The notes beneath the pieces are model-generated. The model was given only the letters and a program-made list of their open reading frames with translations, did not search any database and was not told where the DNA came from. From Doryteuthis pealeii (Eukaryota > Mollusca > Cephalopoda > Myopsida > Loliginidae): a stretch of 64,000 bases of DNA. A program made the translations under genes and the position numbers. The stretch is from contig CM042145.1 of assembly GCA_023376005.1 (NCBI GenBank), positions 14,369,355-14,433,354 on the forward strand. The letters run 5' to 3'. Below, piece by piece: positions 32,332 to 43,880 of this stretch; positions within the stretch are counted from its first letter, which is position 1, and every line of letters starts with the position of its first letter.

Positions 32332-32559
32332 GTTTAGACTATGGTGTAAAGAATAAAAGAGACACTGACAGCTAAACCTGTAAAGAAAGGGAAACCAGCA
32401 CACAGAGGGTGGGTAGAAAAAAAGAATGGAAATCAAATGAATTATGTCTCTTTTCCATTGTTCTTTTTTTCTTTTTTAAGTAAAATGATGATGAAATTTA
32501 TTGTGTACAGTGCTCAGGTGCACCACAACTCATCAAAGTCTCATGTCTAGTACACAGAA

Positions 32560-33065
32560 TAATGTATTAGTGTCAGGAACATGAACAGTTTACAGTAATA
32601 ATATACATGTATGTGTGCGCATATGTGGATATGTGTGAAGAGGGGTATCAGGTATAGTGTTGGTGGACTACAGGAAGCATGGAGGCTTAGAAAGATTCAG
32701 TGTTTCGGCAGCCTACAACGGACGTAGGCAGCTTATTCCATGCCTCGGCAATTCTGAGTGTGAAAAAAAGTTTCCGAAAGTCATATGAGCAATGCTGTTT
32801 TCTGACTTTGTAGGCATGCCACGTGTGTTAGAAAGATGGAGATCAAAAAGGTGCTCAAGAGTTGCTGTTGTTAAAATGATTAATGACCTCATGAGTGTTT
32901 ACCAGATCAGTTGCCAGATGCTGGAGTTTCAACGAATCCAATTCCCAGGGCAGTGAGACGTTCAGAATATGGCAGATGCCTGATGGAGGGTATTTGTTTG
33001 GTTGCATGTCTCTGTACAGTTTCTAGGAAACAATCAACAATACCAAGAAGATGACCCCTGGTGAG
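32560..33065 (-). pseudogene. CR1/L2-like LINE reverse-transcriptase C-terminal remnant
   Basis: The minus strand reads LPWELDSLKLQHLATDLV, TWHAYKVRKQHCSYDF, then RKLFFTLRIAEAWNKLPTSV across frame breaks. The F..R....WN.LP block is the conserved C-terminus of CR1/L2-type reverse transcriptases. Stops show it is dead. Confidence 0.75.
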
Positions 33066-33069
33066 TTTC

Positions 33070-33102
<33 letters not shown>

Positions 33103-33350
33103 CATTATTATGTAGTTTTTCACATCTGCCATAGCTGTGGATCACTGGAGGCTGAGTGACAGCAAGTCTCCTCAGGTCTCCAGGACTCTTCTGAGTATTC
33201 TAGCCGATCTTAACAGTGTTGTAGTTTGGATGGTCTGGATTTTCCTCTGATTTCCAATTCACCCAAATTCTTTTCCGACCTATTATTATTATGAGAGTTT
33301 TTCACACCAACGTTAGCTGATGGTATTTCACTGGAGTCTGAGTGACTATT
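33070..33350 (-). pseudogene. LINE tail remnants with (ATT)n
   Basis: A TTA/ATT trinucleotide tract (33070-33113) is followed by CAGGTCTCCAGGACTCTTC and related landmarks also found at 46.7-47.3, 55.5 and 60.9 kb. In gene sense this is the end and 3' untranslated part of the LINE whose C-terminus is readable at 60955-61167. A second partial copy starts at about 33297. Confidence 0.6.
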
Positions 33351-33599
33351 TCTTTCTTATTATTACTATTGATTAGAATGCAATTTTGTAGAGACAAAGT
33401 TTATATCACTGCTTTATACATAAATCAAATGTAAGTCATGACTATAAACACAGTGAACTGAAACTAAACATATTTTCACATACAGGCTGCTTCTACTTAT
33501 AGACGGTGACAGCTACTGAATACACTACTGAATTCAAACAAGTTTCTATCTTCATATTACACAAACCATCCAAGTAATGATGATGATAATAGACACTTT

Positions 33600-34320
33600 G
33601 CAGTAGGAGACTCAAATCATCCAGAAAAAAGTAAAATTGTCACCCACCCCTTCAATTTTTCTGAAATTTTGTACAGGTGTGGACTATGTTAAAGATAGAC
33701 AATCCCCAAAATTTGAGCTTCCAATTCCAAGAATTAAGAGTTATGTCGATTTTTAGCTCTCCAAATTTGGTGGGGTTGGCAAAAAATGGCAACTTTTTGT
33801 AATCTATTTTTGTCTGTAAAATGAATTCTAGAGTTTCCCTACTCCTAAAAATTGGTTCATAAAAGCATTTTTGCCCTGGAAATCCAAAAATGCTATTGAA
33901 AAAGTCTGAAAGTCAACCAATTTTAAGTTATTGATGATTTTTTGATTTTTTCATAGCAAGATCAATATCCCAATGTGGCACTGCATCTATGACAAAGATT
34001 TTTTTCTATTATTATTTCATATCTATTGAACATTATTTGTACCAAAAAAAATAGTTTGGTTTTTGCTCAGAACCGAATTTTTAGTAGTAGTGAAGCTCTA
34101 GAACTCATTTTATAGACCAAAATAGATTACAAAAAGTCGCCATTTTTCGCAACCCCACCTCAAATTTAGAGAGCTAAAATTTAATATAACTCTGCCAATT
34201 CTTGGAATTGGAAGCTCAAATTTTGGGGATTGTCTAACTTTAACATAGTCACAGATGTACAACATTTCAGAAAAATTGAAGGGGGTGGGTGACATGGCCT
34301 AGATGATTTGACATGGAATT
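33600..34320. mobile_element. Large foldback MITE
   Basis: Arms of about 250-280 bp are inverted copies, with landmarks CACCCACCCC / GGGGGTGGGTG and CCCCAAAATTTGAGCTTCC / GGAAGCTCAAATTTTGGGG. The outer ends carry AAATCATCCAG and its complement, though the right arm has GCCTAGATGATTTG. A part-copy lies at 47790-48090. Confidence 0.7.
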
Positions 34321-35285
34321 ATCCTTTACTTATCAATCAACCCTTGTATCATTGCACGAGCATCAATAATAATTCATGTCAAATAAAATATACTCGTTTA
34401 ACAAATATTTTCCATTAGACAATTTAATTGACAAATAACAACTAATTATATTTTTAAAAGATTCAATTATTAAATATAAAATGATAAGAAAGTAAACGTT
34501 AGCAAATATAATTGGTGCGACACATGTGAGATACATACAAACCTGCAACAAAAAATAATGAAGACTCAGCATGTGCCTAAGGGAGGGGGTGATGTGTAAT
34601 GTCACCCTCCCCATAAAATGAGACATCAATAATGGGACTGATAAAACATTTTCAAATTCTGTGTCTATTCGTTACATATGTGATTTAATTCTGAAATCCT
34701 TGGCAATGGCACAAACCTGAATTAATTCACTTTTGGATCCATGGCTTTGTGTTTTGAATGAGAGTGATTTCCCTGTAAGTCCATTTCACTGTATTCCAAT
34801 ATAAATATTGACAATTGGATAGATCTATGGATTGATGGATTGATTTTAACAGCATGTCAACCCATCTCGGGTTATTTTATGCCTAGTATTAGCAAATCAC
34901 GTTTATTGTACTTTTATATTGACATTTTTTTATGTTGTTTTTTTGTAAGAGTTTTTTTTTTTTGCACATTGTGATATCAAGTATTCCTATCAAATACTAA
35001 AATTTATACATTATTATCTCGCTTCAAGTAATTATTTCTATTTAATAATAGTCATTTATTTGCACTTAGTTGTATGGTTTCAAGTATTCCTATCTAATAC
35101 TAATACTTATATGGTTTCAAGTTATTATTTCTATTTGATAATATTCATTAGTTTGCACACAGTTATGTTTTCAAGTAACTAATAATAATCTTTAGTAAAA
35201 ATTATAGCTTCAAGTAACTATTCTTAATACAAATAATTTACAGTCATATGGCATCAAATATTCCTATCAAACACAAATAATTTTG
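34320..35285. other. Intron sequence, nothing recognised
   Basis: AT-rich. At 34978-35285 a diverged unit with CAAGTATTCCTATCAAATACTA recurs every 60-70 bp as a degenerate minisatellite. No coding. Confidence 0.4.
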
Positions 35286-35289
35286 AAAC

Positions 35290-35450
35290 AGATCTATTTG
35301 ACCCATTTTGGGACTCTAACAAGTACTACCACTCTGGATCAGAGTGGACCTGGGAGTAATGGCAATGAAGGAGTACTCTATACTCTCCAGATCTCCAGAA
35401 CTAGAGCCACACCATCAGATGCAGTTTAATGTCATATTCAGAATACCCCA
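35290..35450. repeat. Dispersed repeat shared with 63.63-63.78 kb
   Basis: Common landmarks are GGGTCAGAGTGGACCTGGG-like, AGTAATGG, GGAGTACTC..CATTCTCCAGA and GATGCA.TTTAAT. Related starts (GGCATATCAACC) occur near 6287, 34850 and 54115. Class unknown. Confidence 0.6.
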
Positions 35451-36220
35451 GTTTTAAAAAAAAATATCTATATATCTATATGTGCTCTGGTTCCAAAATA
35501 TGGGATATATCAACAGTACTTAGACTCCATATTAATAGTGTATACCGTCCTTAGATACTAACACAGGCCTTTAGTCTTATATGTATACACAGACAGTGTA
35601 TGAGTCTAAAAAATGTCAATATGACTTTAATGAAAGACGAATTGAAGCTGTTTTATCAGTTCCATTATATTATTGTCTTTTCTGAAAGAACATTTGCACA
35701 ACTTATATACCTACCTACACAAATAGTATGAATGACTTCCGATTTCCAGTGTTTAAGCCTTATTTTTTTTAAAAACTAAATTTCTAACAATGTGCAACTT
35801 CTATTGCCTCTATGTGAACATAAACAATAAATAAGTAAAATAATAGAAATAATGTGATAGACTCAAGATTAAATATAAGCCACAGAGAAAAAGAAGAAAA
35901 AAAAAAACAATAACAAACGGCAAATCTGAATGTGTGGTAAATCAGCAAAAGAATCTACAGCAAGCCATCTTTAAGGTTGATTATCTTTAAACAAAATGGT
36001 TTTTTGAAAGTAATATTAACAGTATTATAATCAATACTTATTATCTTACACTGTAACATCATTTAGTGTTGATTAAAATGGCTCAAGAGTGGCTTTAAAA
36101 TGTGTTTTGTGTATTCATTTCTTTTACTGACATGGATAGGAATTTTTAAATAAATATACTTATTAGTAACATCACCCAAAAAATAAATAAAAAGCAGTTA
36201 TTATACAAATTAGAACCCCA
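35450..36220. other. Intron sequence, nothing recognised
   Basis: AT-rich intron sequence without exon or element signature. Confidence 0.5.
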
Positions 36221-36227
36221 TTGAATA

Positions 36228-37207
36228 CACTGTGTGTTTAAGAAAAATTGATATCATTTATTTATCTAGTAACTTGCCCAATTGATATCATTTCATAATC
36301 TTATAAATTGCCCAATTGATATCATTTCATAATCTAATAAATTTCCCAATTGATATCATTTCATAATCTAATAAATTGCCCAATTGATATCATTTCATAA
36401 TCTGATAAATTGCCCAATTGATATCATAAATTTCCCAATTGATATCATTTCATAATTTGATAAATTAATTGAATTGCCCAATTGATATCATTTCATAATC
36501 TAATAAATTGCCCAATTGATATCATCATAATCTGATAAATTGCCCAATTGATATCATTTCATAATTTGATAAATTCCAATTGATATCATTTCATAAATAA
36601 ATTGCCCAATTGATATCATTTCATAATCATAAATTGCCCAATGATATCATTTCATAATCTAATAAATTGCCCAATTGATATCATTTCATAATCTAATAAA
36701 TTGCCCAATTGATATCATTTCATAATCTAATAAATTGCCCAATTGATATCATTTCATAATCTAATAAATTGCCCAATTGATATCATTTCATAATCTAATA
36801 AATTGCCCAATTGATATCATTTAATAATAATAAATTGCCCAATTGATATCATTTCATAATCTAATAAATTGCCCAATTGATATCATTTCATAATCTAATA
36901 AATTGCCCAATTGATATCATTTAATTGCCCAATGATATCATTTCATAATCTAATAAATTCTAATAAATTGCCCAATTCTTATTCAAATGATCTCAAATTC
37001 TAACATGGGTAAAAACAACTCAAAATTTTATGTTTGATGTTTAAATGTTTTTTTATTTTCCAGTGAATGTCATTTCTATACCTGAAAAAAAATATTAAAC
37101 ATAGAAATTTGAATTGTTTCTACACATGTTAAAATTTGGATCATTTGAACTAGAATTGATCAAGATATTAGATTATGAAATGATATCAATTTTTCTGAAA
37201 CACCTTG
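36228..37207. mobile_element. Tc1/mariner-type MITE with an internal 34-bp satellite
   Basis: Flanked by TA. Left end CACTGTGTGTTTAAGAAAAA; right end, inverted, CAAGGTGTTTCAGAAAAA. Both continue into TTGATATCATTT. From 36250 to 36975 that subterminal piece is repeated about twenty times as AATTGATATCATTTCATAAT plus CTAATAAATTGCCC, with truncated units. 36985-37195 is itself a palindrome. Confidence 0.8.
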
Positions 37208-37262
37208 TATTTTGAAATATCTGAGAATCTTGATTTTGTTGGCTAAGATGAATGCAATATCA

Positions 37263-37506
37263 AAATTTTGGACCATATGACCTTTAGGCACCCCTTTTTG
37301 ATCTTGATTAAGAAAGGACATGTTTTTCATTTACACCGTCAATATCCGGTTGTTTTAACAGACGATTTTTAGATTGTTAAAAAAATTATAAAACTAACCC
37401 CAAACCCTAACCCCTAACAAACAACCGGATATTGACGGTGTAAATGAAAAACATGTCCTTTCTTAATTGAGATCAAAAAGGGGTGCCTAAAGGTAATATG
37501 GTCCAA
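37263..37506. mobile_element. Foldback MITE, copy 1
   Basis: Two arms of about 110 bp, GGACCATATGACCTTTAGGC inward to ATATCCGGTTGT, are inverted copies around a loop with CCCTAACCCCTAAC. Copy 2 is at 41706-41940, and a lone end is at 41600-41635. Confidence 0.8.
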
Positions 37507-37799
37507 AATTTATTTTATAAGATAATATTCATAAAACCTCTTCCACAAACTGGATCAAGCTGTGTGGAGTCTTGTGAAATTTTGTAACATAATGCCAGAC
37601 TACGAATAATCCAACAACTGGATTGTATCATTACTAGTGAATTTGTTACTAGGTTTTGTATATCATCACTAGTGAGTTCATCTAAGTGCTGAATACTTTA
37701 AGTCTTGTGCTGAATACTAATCTAAGCTTTGTAAATAATTACAAAGCTATAATTAGTAAATAACTACTATATGTGTTTTTGTACAATCTGCTTTTTATA

Positions 37800-38136
37800 C
37801 ATGTGTTTATCCAATATAAGATATCAGGATGTCTGCAAAAATGATCTCAGGTGCTTTGGCATTGTCCCTTCCAACTGGGAAAATTTGGCTCAAGACCCCC
37901 CTCAGTGGCGGCAGAATCTCCATAGAGGACTGTACATGTCAGAAGTCACCCTGATACAACATCATGAAGCTAAGAGGTCCATAAGAAAGCAACGGCAACA
38001 AAGCATCGGAACATCATCATCTACAGGGACAACCTACAAATGCAAAATCTGTGGTCGAGAATGTTTCTCAAACATAGGACTTCATAGTCACAGGAGGCGC
38101 TGCAACTTCAGGGGCACACAAAAACTTTTATCATAG
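37800..38136 (+). pseudogene. Non-LTR retrotransposon C-terminus with zinc finger
   Basis: The plus frame reads IRYQDVCKNDLRCFGI, NWENLAQDPPQWRQNLHRG, KRSIRKQRQQS and YKCKICGRECFSNIGLHSHR. RY.D..K..L..F.I....WE..A.DR..WR followed by a C2H2 finger with ..IGL.SH.R is the usual C-terminal tail of a LINE polyprotein found across molluscs and other animals. It is a 5'-truncated copy; the downstream AGTCTTTCGAGACTGAA is part of its 3' untranslated region. It is not a host zinc-finger gene. Confidence 0.8.
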
Positions 38137-38687
38137 TCTTTCGAGACTGAATTGCCAATGAGATATCAGTCATATAATTGTATAGTTCTATGATATTTGG
38201 CAATTTTTATTTTTAAGAGTTTTATTTTACTTATATCTTAAGATTATCATTGTGATAATCCAAAGATAATTTCTAGATAGAAGTTTGCCAATATTATTTT
38301 TGATTTAAATTTTCTTTCACATTTTTATTGAAAGGGCTTGGAAATGTACTACTGTGAACCCCCTGGCGAGTTGAGGAAGCCTTGTTGGGGGCCCTGGAAA
38401 GGCGGGTTTCATATATTTTCTATGAATACTAATTCATGAAAATTGACATGTAGTTGAGTGGGAGGCTTATAATATAGATTTGGAGAGGGCATGAGACCAG
38501 TCCTGATTAAAACATGTCTATTATGATCGAATCAAAGTATTTCATTATTCTTAAACTTTATCTCCACATACAATAAAATATTTTAATTCAAATCAACATA
38601 TAAATTCCAATATAACAAGATTTAAGGTGCAATTTTTAACAATTAGTTTAAAAATTCTGAGCCAAAATAATCAATAGGACAAATATG

Positions 38688-39030
38688 TACCGTATTTGAT
38701 GGCATATAAGATGGATGGACATATAAGATGCACCCCCATTTCAGTAGGTCAGATTCAGGAAAAAAAAGTTTTTAGTGTATTTAAACATATATTGTTGAAA
38801 ACAGTCTGTTTAACCTTGATTATAACAATACCAGCAATAAAATAAGGATGCATGGAGTTTAGGGTAGGTAAAAGTACTGAGCATCAGCTGGGTTAGTGAG
38901 CATCATAGAGAAGATTAGCCTAGGCCAACGGGAGGTCTCAAACTTCACCTATGATGTATAAGACGCAGTGCAATTTTTTGAGCCAAAATTTTGGGAAAAA
39001 AGTGCTTCCTATATGCCGTCAAATATGGTA
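38688..39030. mobile_element. MITE with TACCGTATTTGA ends
   Basis: Left end TACCGTATTTGATGGCATAT and right end, inverted, TACCATATTTGACGGCATAT. Inside are repeated TATAAGA(T/C)GC motifs. About 343 bp, non-coding. Confidence 0.8.
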
Positions 39031-39930
39031 TATATAAAAAATTGTTTGAATAGTCTTAAGTTTTTACAAATTCTTACATGGATCATTTTCATTATTGATT
39101 TTTATCTAGATTTTTATGCTATGATTAAAAAAAACCCAAAAATATAAGAGAACTAGAGAAAAATTAATGATTGTTTGTATAGTTTTAAAATTCTAATAAT
39201 GATCGATAAAATAACTATTTCTCACAATGTAGACAACTTTATTTATCTATTTAAAAAAAAAATGTATTATCAGAAAAATTTATTTTCCATAATGTCTGAA
39301 ATTCAAATTAGTCTGGTTTTTTTTGCCAAAAGCTGAATGTGAGATCAATGAAGAGCAGTAGATGTGAAGAGCAAAAACCACACAAAAACCTGAAAAGAAT
39401 CTTAAAAGAAAAGAACAAAAAACAAAACAAAAAAAAGACAAAGAAAAACAAACAAACAAAACAATTATACAAAAAATACCCGAGGTCCAGTTGTATACAA
39501 TCTGACATTTTTAGGTAGATGGCGCTGAGGAAAATGAATTTTAAAATTCAGAGAATTTTCGAGAGAAGAAGAAAATGGCATAAAGCAAAACAGTATAAAA
39601 AAAAAAAAGTAACAATGAAAAGAAAAGAAAAAAAATTATTAAATAAAAATATATAATGAGAGTTCAAAGAAAATATTTCAGAATAAAATTCAAGAAAATG
39701 ACATTAAAATGACTACACATAATAAGATTAGTATCTAAATATCATTGTCTTGTATGCAATAACAATAAGATATTCCATGACCAGAAGCTGGTGGTTTATC
39801 AACACTAGCTGGGTCACCCAACTGAAGGTGTATGATGTAAAAGATCTGAAACACCTTATGATCATGGAAATTACGTCACTTAAAATTATCATGTTTTAAT
39901 TTCAACATCTAAATATATCTCGGGGGGGGG
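39030..39930. other. Intron sequence, nothing recognised
   Basis: A-rich intron sequence without exon or element signature. There is a G9 run at about 39921. Confidence 0.5.
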
Positions 39931-39934
39931 GGAG

Positions 39935-40030
39935 TTCCGTGGCATAGTGGCTAATGTGCTGGACTGCAAGGTCATAGTAAAAGTATCTCATTATTATTTT
40001 CATTTTAATAGTGGATTAAACAGTAATAGT
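39935..40030 (+). mobile_element. tRNA-like SINE head
   Basis: CCGTGGCATAGTGGCTAATG then CTGGACTGCAAGGTC, a tRNA-like box-A region related to that at 13085-13140. The body is short and runs into a T-rich tract. Confidence 0.45.
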
Positions 40031-40432
40031 GTTTTTGTTTGTGTGTTTTTTTATTTTTTTTTGTTTTTTTGTTTTTTTAAATTGAAAGAAATGAAAGAAA
40101 AGAACAATTTATTTTTTCGCCCCAGCCCTAGTAATGGTGACCTTTGTAGTGTTTTGGCTTCTGTGGTAGCAAAAATATCTTTGACTGGACAAAATCTTCT
40201 CTCTGAGTCAGAGAACAAGGAATCCAGACTCCTTAGAAAAAAAGGAATGGTAACAGAGTGCAAAAGACTGAGAATTTGATTTTGGTTTAAGGAACAAGGT
40301 GTATTCCTTAAAATGTCTTGTATGCAATAAAACAAAGCAATTTTACTTTAAATTTTCTTTAAAGTTTACCAAATGATCAGAGAGGAGAATACAAAACAAA
40401 ATAAATCTAACACTTTAACAATATATATATAT

Positions 40433-40566
40433 GAAGTGGACAAACAATGTGTTTGAAATGGCGATAGCCGACAATTTTGGGGGGAGATTAAACAGTAATA
40501 GTGTTTTTCTCCCCCCAAAATTGTCGGCTATCGCCATTTCAAACACATTGTTTGTCCACTTCATAC
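40433..40566. repeat. Near-perfect 55-bp-arm foldback beside (TA)n
   Basis: Left arm ATGAAGTGGACAAACAATG to TTTGGGGGGAG and its exact inverted copy enclose a loop of about 20 bp containing AAACAGTAATAGTG. The loop sequence also occurs at 40016-40034. Confidence 0.85.
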
Positions 40567-40631
40567 CGTTGTGCCATAAGTCACCCAAAAATTGCGATAT
40601 ACACATCAGTTTAAAATAAACGAGAAATTCT

Positions 40632-40775
40632 GGAGAAGCCAGCTAGTGTAATGGTTAGAGTGTCCGCCTGTCAGCCATAACAGGTAGGGTTCGAATCACG
40701 CACAAAGCACTGCCCAGTCTATAGCTCTGCTGATGAGGCTTAATAGGCTGAAATGTACATACAGAGATTGACTTT
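40632..40775 (+). mobile_element. SINE with tRNA-like head and complete hammerhead
   Basis: Box A TAGTGTAATGG (40644) and a near-consensus box B GGTTCGAATCA (40688) form a tRNA-like head with a CGCCTGTCAGCC arm. About 30 nt after box B the hammerhead motif 40725-40766 begins. Non-coding, no obvious poly-A. It belongs to a different sequence family from 14320-14458, yet has the same arrangement. Confidence 0.7.
40725..40766 (+). ncRNA. Hammerhead ribozyme motif with TGTACA helix III
   Basis: Order: CTCTG, CTGATGA, GGC-TTAATAG-GCT, GAAA, TGTACA, TA, CAGAG. Helix I pairs CTCTG with CAGAG (5 bp). Helix II is 3 bp with a G-U at its base. Helix III is a self-complementary TGTACA with A15.1 opposite U16.1 and A17 at the cleavage site. 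All invariant core positions are present. Confidence 0.7.
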
Positions 40776-40779
40776 TTCT

Positions 40780-41590
40780 CGATTTGTTTATGCTTTACAT
40801 TTAAACCGATATGCACGCCTAATTCATTTAATTATAATTAATTAATTAACAAATTAGGTATGACTTTAATTAAGCATATAATCTACCCCCCACCCCCCAA
40901 AAAAAAGAAATATATATATATATATTTATTTTATTTTAAATTTAGTATCCAAGGGTTTTTAGATGATTGATCTCCTTTTTATTGTTTACATCATTACCAC
41001 AATATTTCAGTGAATCCATTCTACAACGAGAGGATAAGAATTTCAAAGAAACAGGCAGATAATTGTATAAGCCAAACCAGTGTGGATTTCTTTGCTTAGC
41101 AAAGTGGAGAGCAGCACACTACTCTCTTTTTTTTCTTTCTTATTATATTTTTGGTGTAGCATGTCCTTTTTCTTGCCTTTCTATCTTTCTAATGAAAATG
41201 AAATGATCCATTATCTAGCTGGGGTGAAGAATAGGAATTGGTGGATAAGCAACACAAGATAATAAAGATTTACATTTTTGCATTTAATCTTGGATGATTT
41301 GGACAGTCTCATATTTAACCAGAGGGTGTTGCAAGATGATAACGGTGGTATTTCGCAAGAACACCAGTATTATTATATAGATAGTGACATATGATATCCC
41401 AAGAGGTTTTAGGAAGCTTTATCCATTTTTGGTGTTTATTTTAATTTTAATTTTATCTTCTATAGATCAACATTACTGGTCCTGTAACCTGCTTTGGTCG
41501 TTGGGGTGCTACTCATGTAATGTGTGTTGAGCAGAATTAGTCTGGTGGAACCCATCCCTCTCCAGGTGTACAACTGATTTGAATTTAGAG
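40780..41590. other. Intron sequence with fragments only
   Basis: Contains a (TA)n at 40911-40924 and a repeat unit (41280-41350, GAGGGTGTTGCAAGATGATA) that recurs as a tandem pair at 48975-49190. No exon. Confidence 0.45.
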
Positions 41591-41705
41591 TTTTCTTTCG
41601 GACCATATGACCTTTAAGCACCCTTTTTGATCTCTGACCCGGAGTGGTAGTACCTTTTAGGGTCCCATCTATGGGTTAAATAGAAAAATGTGTTTATAAA
41701 AAAAA

Positions 41706-41940
41706 TTGGACCATATGATTTTTAGGCACCCCTTTTTGATCTCGATTAGAAAGGACATTTTTTCATTTACACCGTCAATATCCGGTTGTTTTAACAGACG
41801 ATTTTTAGATTTAAAAAAAAAATTATAAAACTAACCCCTAACCCTAACCCCTAACAAACCGGATACTGACGGTGTAAATGAAAAACATGTCCTTTCTTAA
41901 TCGAAATCAAAAAGGGGTGCCTAAAGGTAATATGGTCCTT
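41706..41940. mobile_element. Foldback MITE, copy 2
   Basis: Same family as 37263-37506, with slightly diverged arms and loop CTAACCCCTAACCC. Confidence 0.75.
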
Positions 41941-41954
41941 TCTTTCTACTAGAC

Positions 41955-42434
41955 CAGGTGTTACCAAACTATCATTTTATCAGGCCCACTGACGGTATTT
42001 TTGTTTCTTAAAATGTACAGAATAACATGTATGCGAGCAAGCCTTTTCAAAATTGAAATATGTGAAATCAATCCATCAAATGAAATTGACTGATAAACAT
42101 TTGAAAGCAATCTCTTGATTGGATGTAGCAATTCCAAACCAAACATTGACGATATCTTGAAAGGCAAACTTCAGTTTAACAAATCTCACTAAACCTTTCT
42201 GCTAATGTTGCGTTCTTTGATAATGTTTTGAAAATAAATATCTTGGTTAAATTTGTTTTTGTGCATCTTACGCCACTCATCCATGAATATAAATGGAAAG
42301 ATAAATTTTGTTTTACATCTTTATCTCAGAGCTTTCGTTCTAGCTAGCAAATATTAAACACAATAATAATGTGGCCTGCGCTTGTTATTTTTTCAATTAT
42401 CTGGCCCACTGTGAAAAAAGTTTGATGATCCCTG
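41955..42434 (-). mobile_element. hAT-type element, perfect target duplication
   Basis: Ends CAGGTGTTACCAAACT and, inverted, CAGGGATCATCAAACT. TACTAGAC is duplicated at 41947-41954 and 42435-42442. 480 bp. The interior (minus strand) matches the element at 53014-53369, including GATGAGTGGCGTAAG-like and CAAAACATTATCAAAGAACG. No intact transposase. Confidence 0.92.
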
Positions 42435-42454
42435 TACTAGACAAATTGACATAC

Positions 42455-42640
42455 CAAGTTTAAAGAGCGCAGTCTGCCCTACTATTTACTCATACTTGTG
42501 GAGGTAGAATAGTTGCATTCATATCTTTCCAAAAAGTATTAGCACTATGTGAAACAGCCTTGTTCAGGATTTGAACTCTGATAACAAAGACCATTTTCTA
42601 TGACAATAACCATTATGCTACAAGCGCCTCCACCTTTTTG
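42455..42640 (-). mobile_element. tRNA-derived SINE
   Basis: On the minus strand a tRNA-like head (GCGCTTGTAGCATAATGG, then box-B-like GAGTTCAAATCCTG) is followed by the body AATACTTTTTGGAAAGATAT, ATAGTAGGGCAGACT. It shows that the dispersed body at 1.04, 15.1, 29.4 and 62.5 kb belongs to a Pol III SINE. Confidence 0.7.
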
Positions 42641-42842
42641 TTTTTAGATATATTTGACTAATAAACACTCTAAACTAATAAATATTGATCCTTATGCCTT
42701 TTTTTAATCCTTTAATTCTTCATAATTTTGGGTTCAATTTTGTTTATTGACACAAATTAACAATTTCAGTAGCTGTGAGTGATCTGTTAATTTTACAAAG
42801 GAAAACAAAGATGAACAAATTAATTCTTTAAACTAATATGAG

Positions 42843-43005
42843 TGTAATGACCAATGATAACAACGATAGACTTTGGAAAGCTTTATTCTACTTAGGATAA
42901 TTGGGACACTTATTAAGAGTTTATATAGTCTAGAATTCCCTAGAGAGTTCTCCAAAGGGGAGGTAATCATAAAATAGGGGAGGTAACTCTCAATTACTTA
43001 TTACA
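42843..43005. mobile_element. Short solo LTR, copy 1
   Basis: 163 bp from TGTAATGACC to TTACTTATTACA, flanked by ATGAG / ATGAC. The same sequence at 48451-48612 has a perfect duplication. TG..CA ends with a 5-bp duplication fit an LTR, but 162 bp is short, so a TRIM-type element is possible. Confidence 0.7.
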
Positions 43006-43096
43006 ATGACCTTAATGATGATTAATTTTTAAGAACTATTTACACAGTAAAAATAATTTCATTGTTGAAGAATACTTACAGAAATTTAAAACTTAC

Positions 43097-43198
43097 CTGT
43101 TTCTCTGTATCTTCTATATAAGCATCAAATATCTCCCATTGACTAGCATTTGAGGAAAATGTTACTTTTGGAGGCGGCTCAGTCATAGTACCTGTATC
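43097..43198 (-). CDS. DNAI1: DNAI1 exon D
   Basis: A 102-nt exon, acceptor TTTTGTTCAG, donor GTAAGT, phase 0 to 0. It codes DTGTMTEPPPKVTFSSNASQ then WEIFDAYIEDTEKQ. TEPPP..(N/T)FS..A(N/S)QWEI(Y/F)DAY(V/I)E is a hallmark of DNAI1 upstream of the WD40 domain. It connects exon C (NNPVR) and exon X (LEKKEKEK) in frame. Confidence 0.95.
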
Positions 43199-43290
43199 CT
43201 GAACAAAATAAAAAGATTTTAAAATAAGTTCCGTTAATAAATCTATTGTTATTGTTGGTACCTTTCCGTCCACTAAAGACGATGAAGTAG

Positions 43291-43880
43291 TGTCCAAAAA
43301 AAAAAAAAAAAAATTATCTGCATCTGTGCAAGTGGCTGTGCAGGCCTATCCCTGAGTGACAGTCTTTGGTGCACCCCAGTGCCCTAGTTTAAAAAAAAAA
43401 TTTTTTCCAAAAATTCTTGGCCAAAAACGGTTGTTTATTTTCATTAGGTCAATGTGTTGTTAAGAAAGTCTGTTATTAATGCATTATCTCTCACCCCTTG
43501 CTAACTCAGTCAATGAAAGGGAGTGAGTCTTTCCTCTTGCCTTCTCCAGTTTTCAATCAATAAATATTAGATGGCGTAGTGTCCAAAAAAAAAAAAAAAA
43601 AAATTATCTGCATCTGTGCAAGTGGCTGTGCAGACCTATCCCTGAGTGACAGTCTTTGGTGCACCCCAGTGCCCCAGTTTAAGAAAAAAAGTTTTTTCCA
43701 AAAATTCTTGGCCAAAAATGGTCGTTTATTTTCATTAGGTCAATGTGTTGCTAAGAAAGTCTGTTATTAATGCATTATCTCTCACCCCTTGCTTTGAGTT
43801 GCAGAAGGAGGAGGCTAACTCAGTCAATGAAAGGGAGTGAGTCTTTCCTCTTGCCTTCTCCAGTTTTCAATCAATAAATA
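43291..43880. repeat. Direct tandem pair, unit about 288 bp
   Basis: GTGTCC plus a long A run, then TTATCTGCATCTGTGCAAG, CCTGAGTGACAGTC and TCAATAAATA, is present at 43291 and again at 43579 with few changes. The second unit has an extra TTGAGTTGCAGAAGGAGGAG. Confidence 0.85.

Noticed and set aside
36250..36975. Regularly spaced 34-bp repeats resembling a CRISPR array
   Set aside because: Units are contiguous with no unique spacers and lie inside a TA-flanked MITE in an animal intron.
37771..38136. A small C2H2 zinc-finger gene
   Set aside because: The finger follows the conserved tail of a LINE polyprotein, the copy is 5'-truncated and there is no promoter or exon context.
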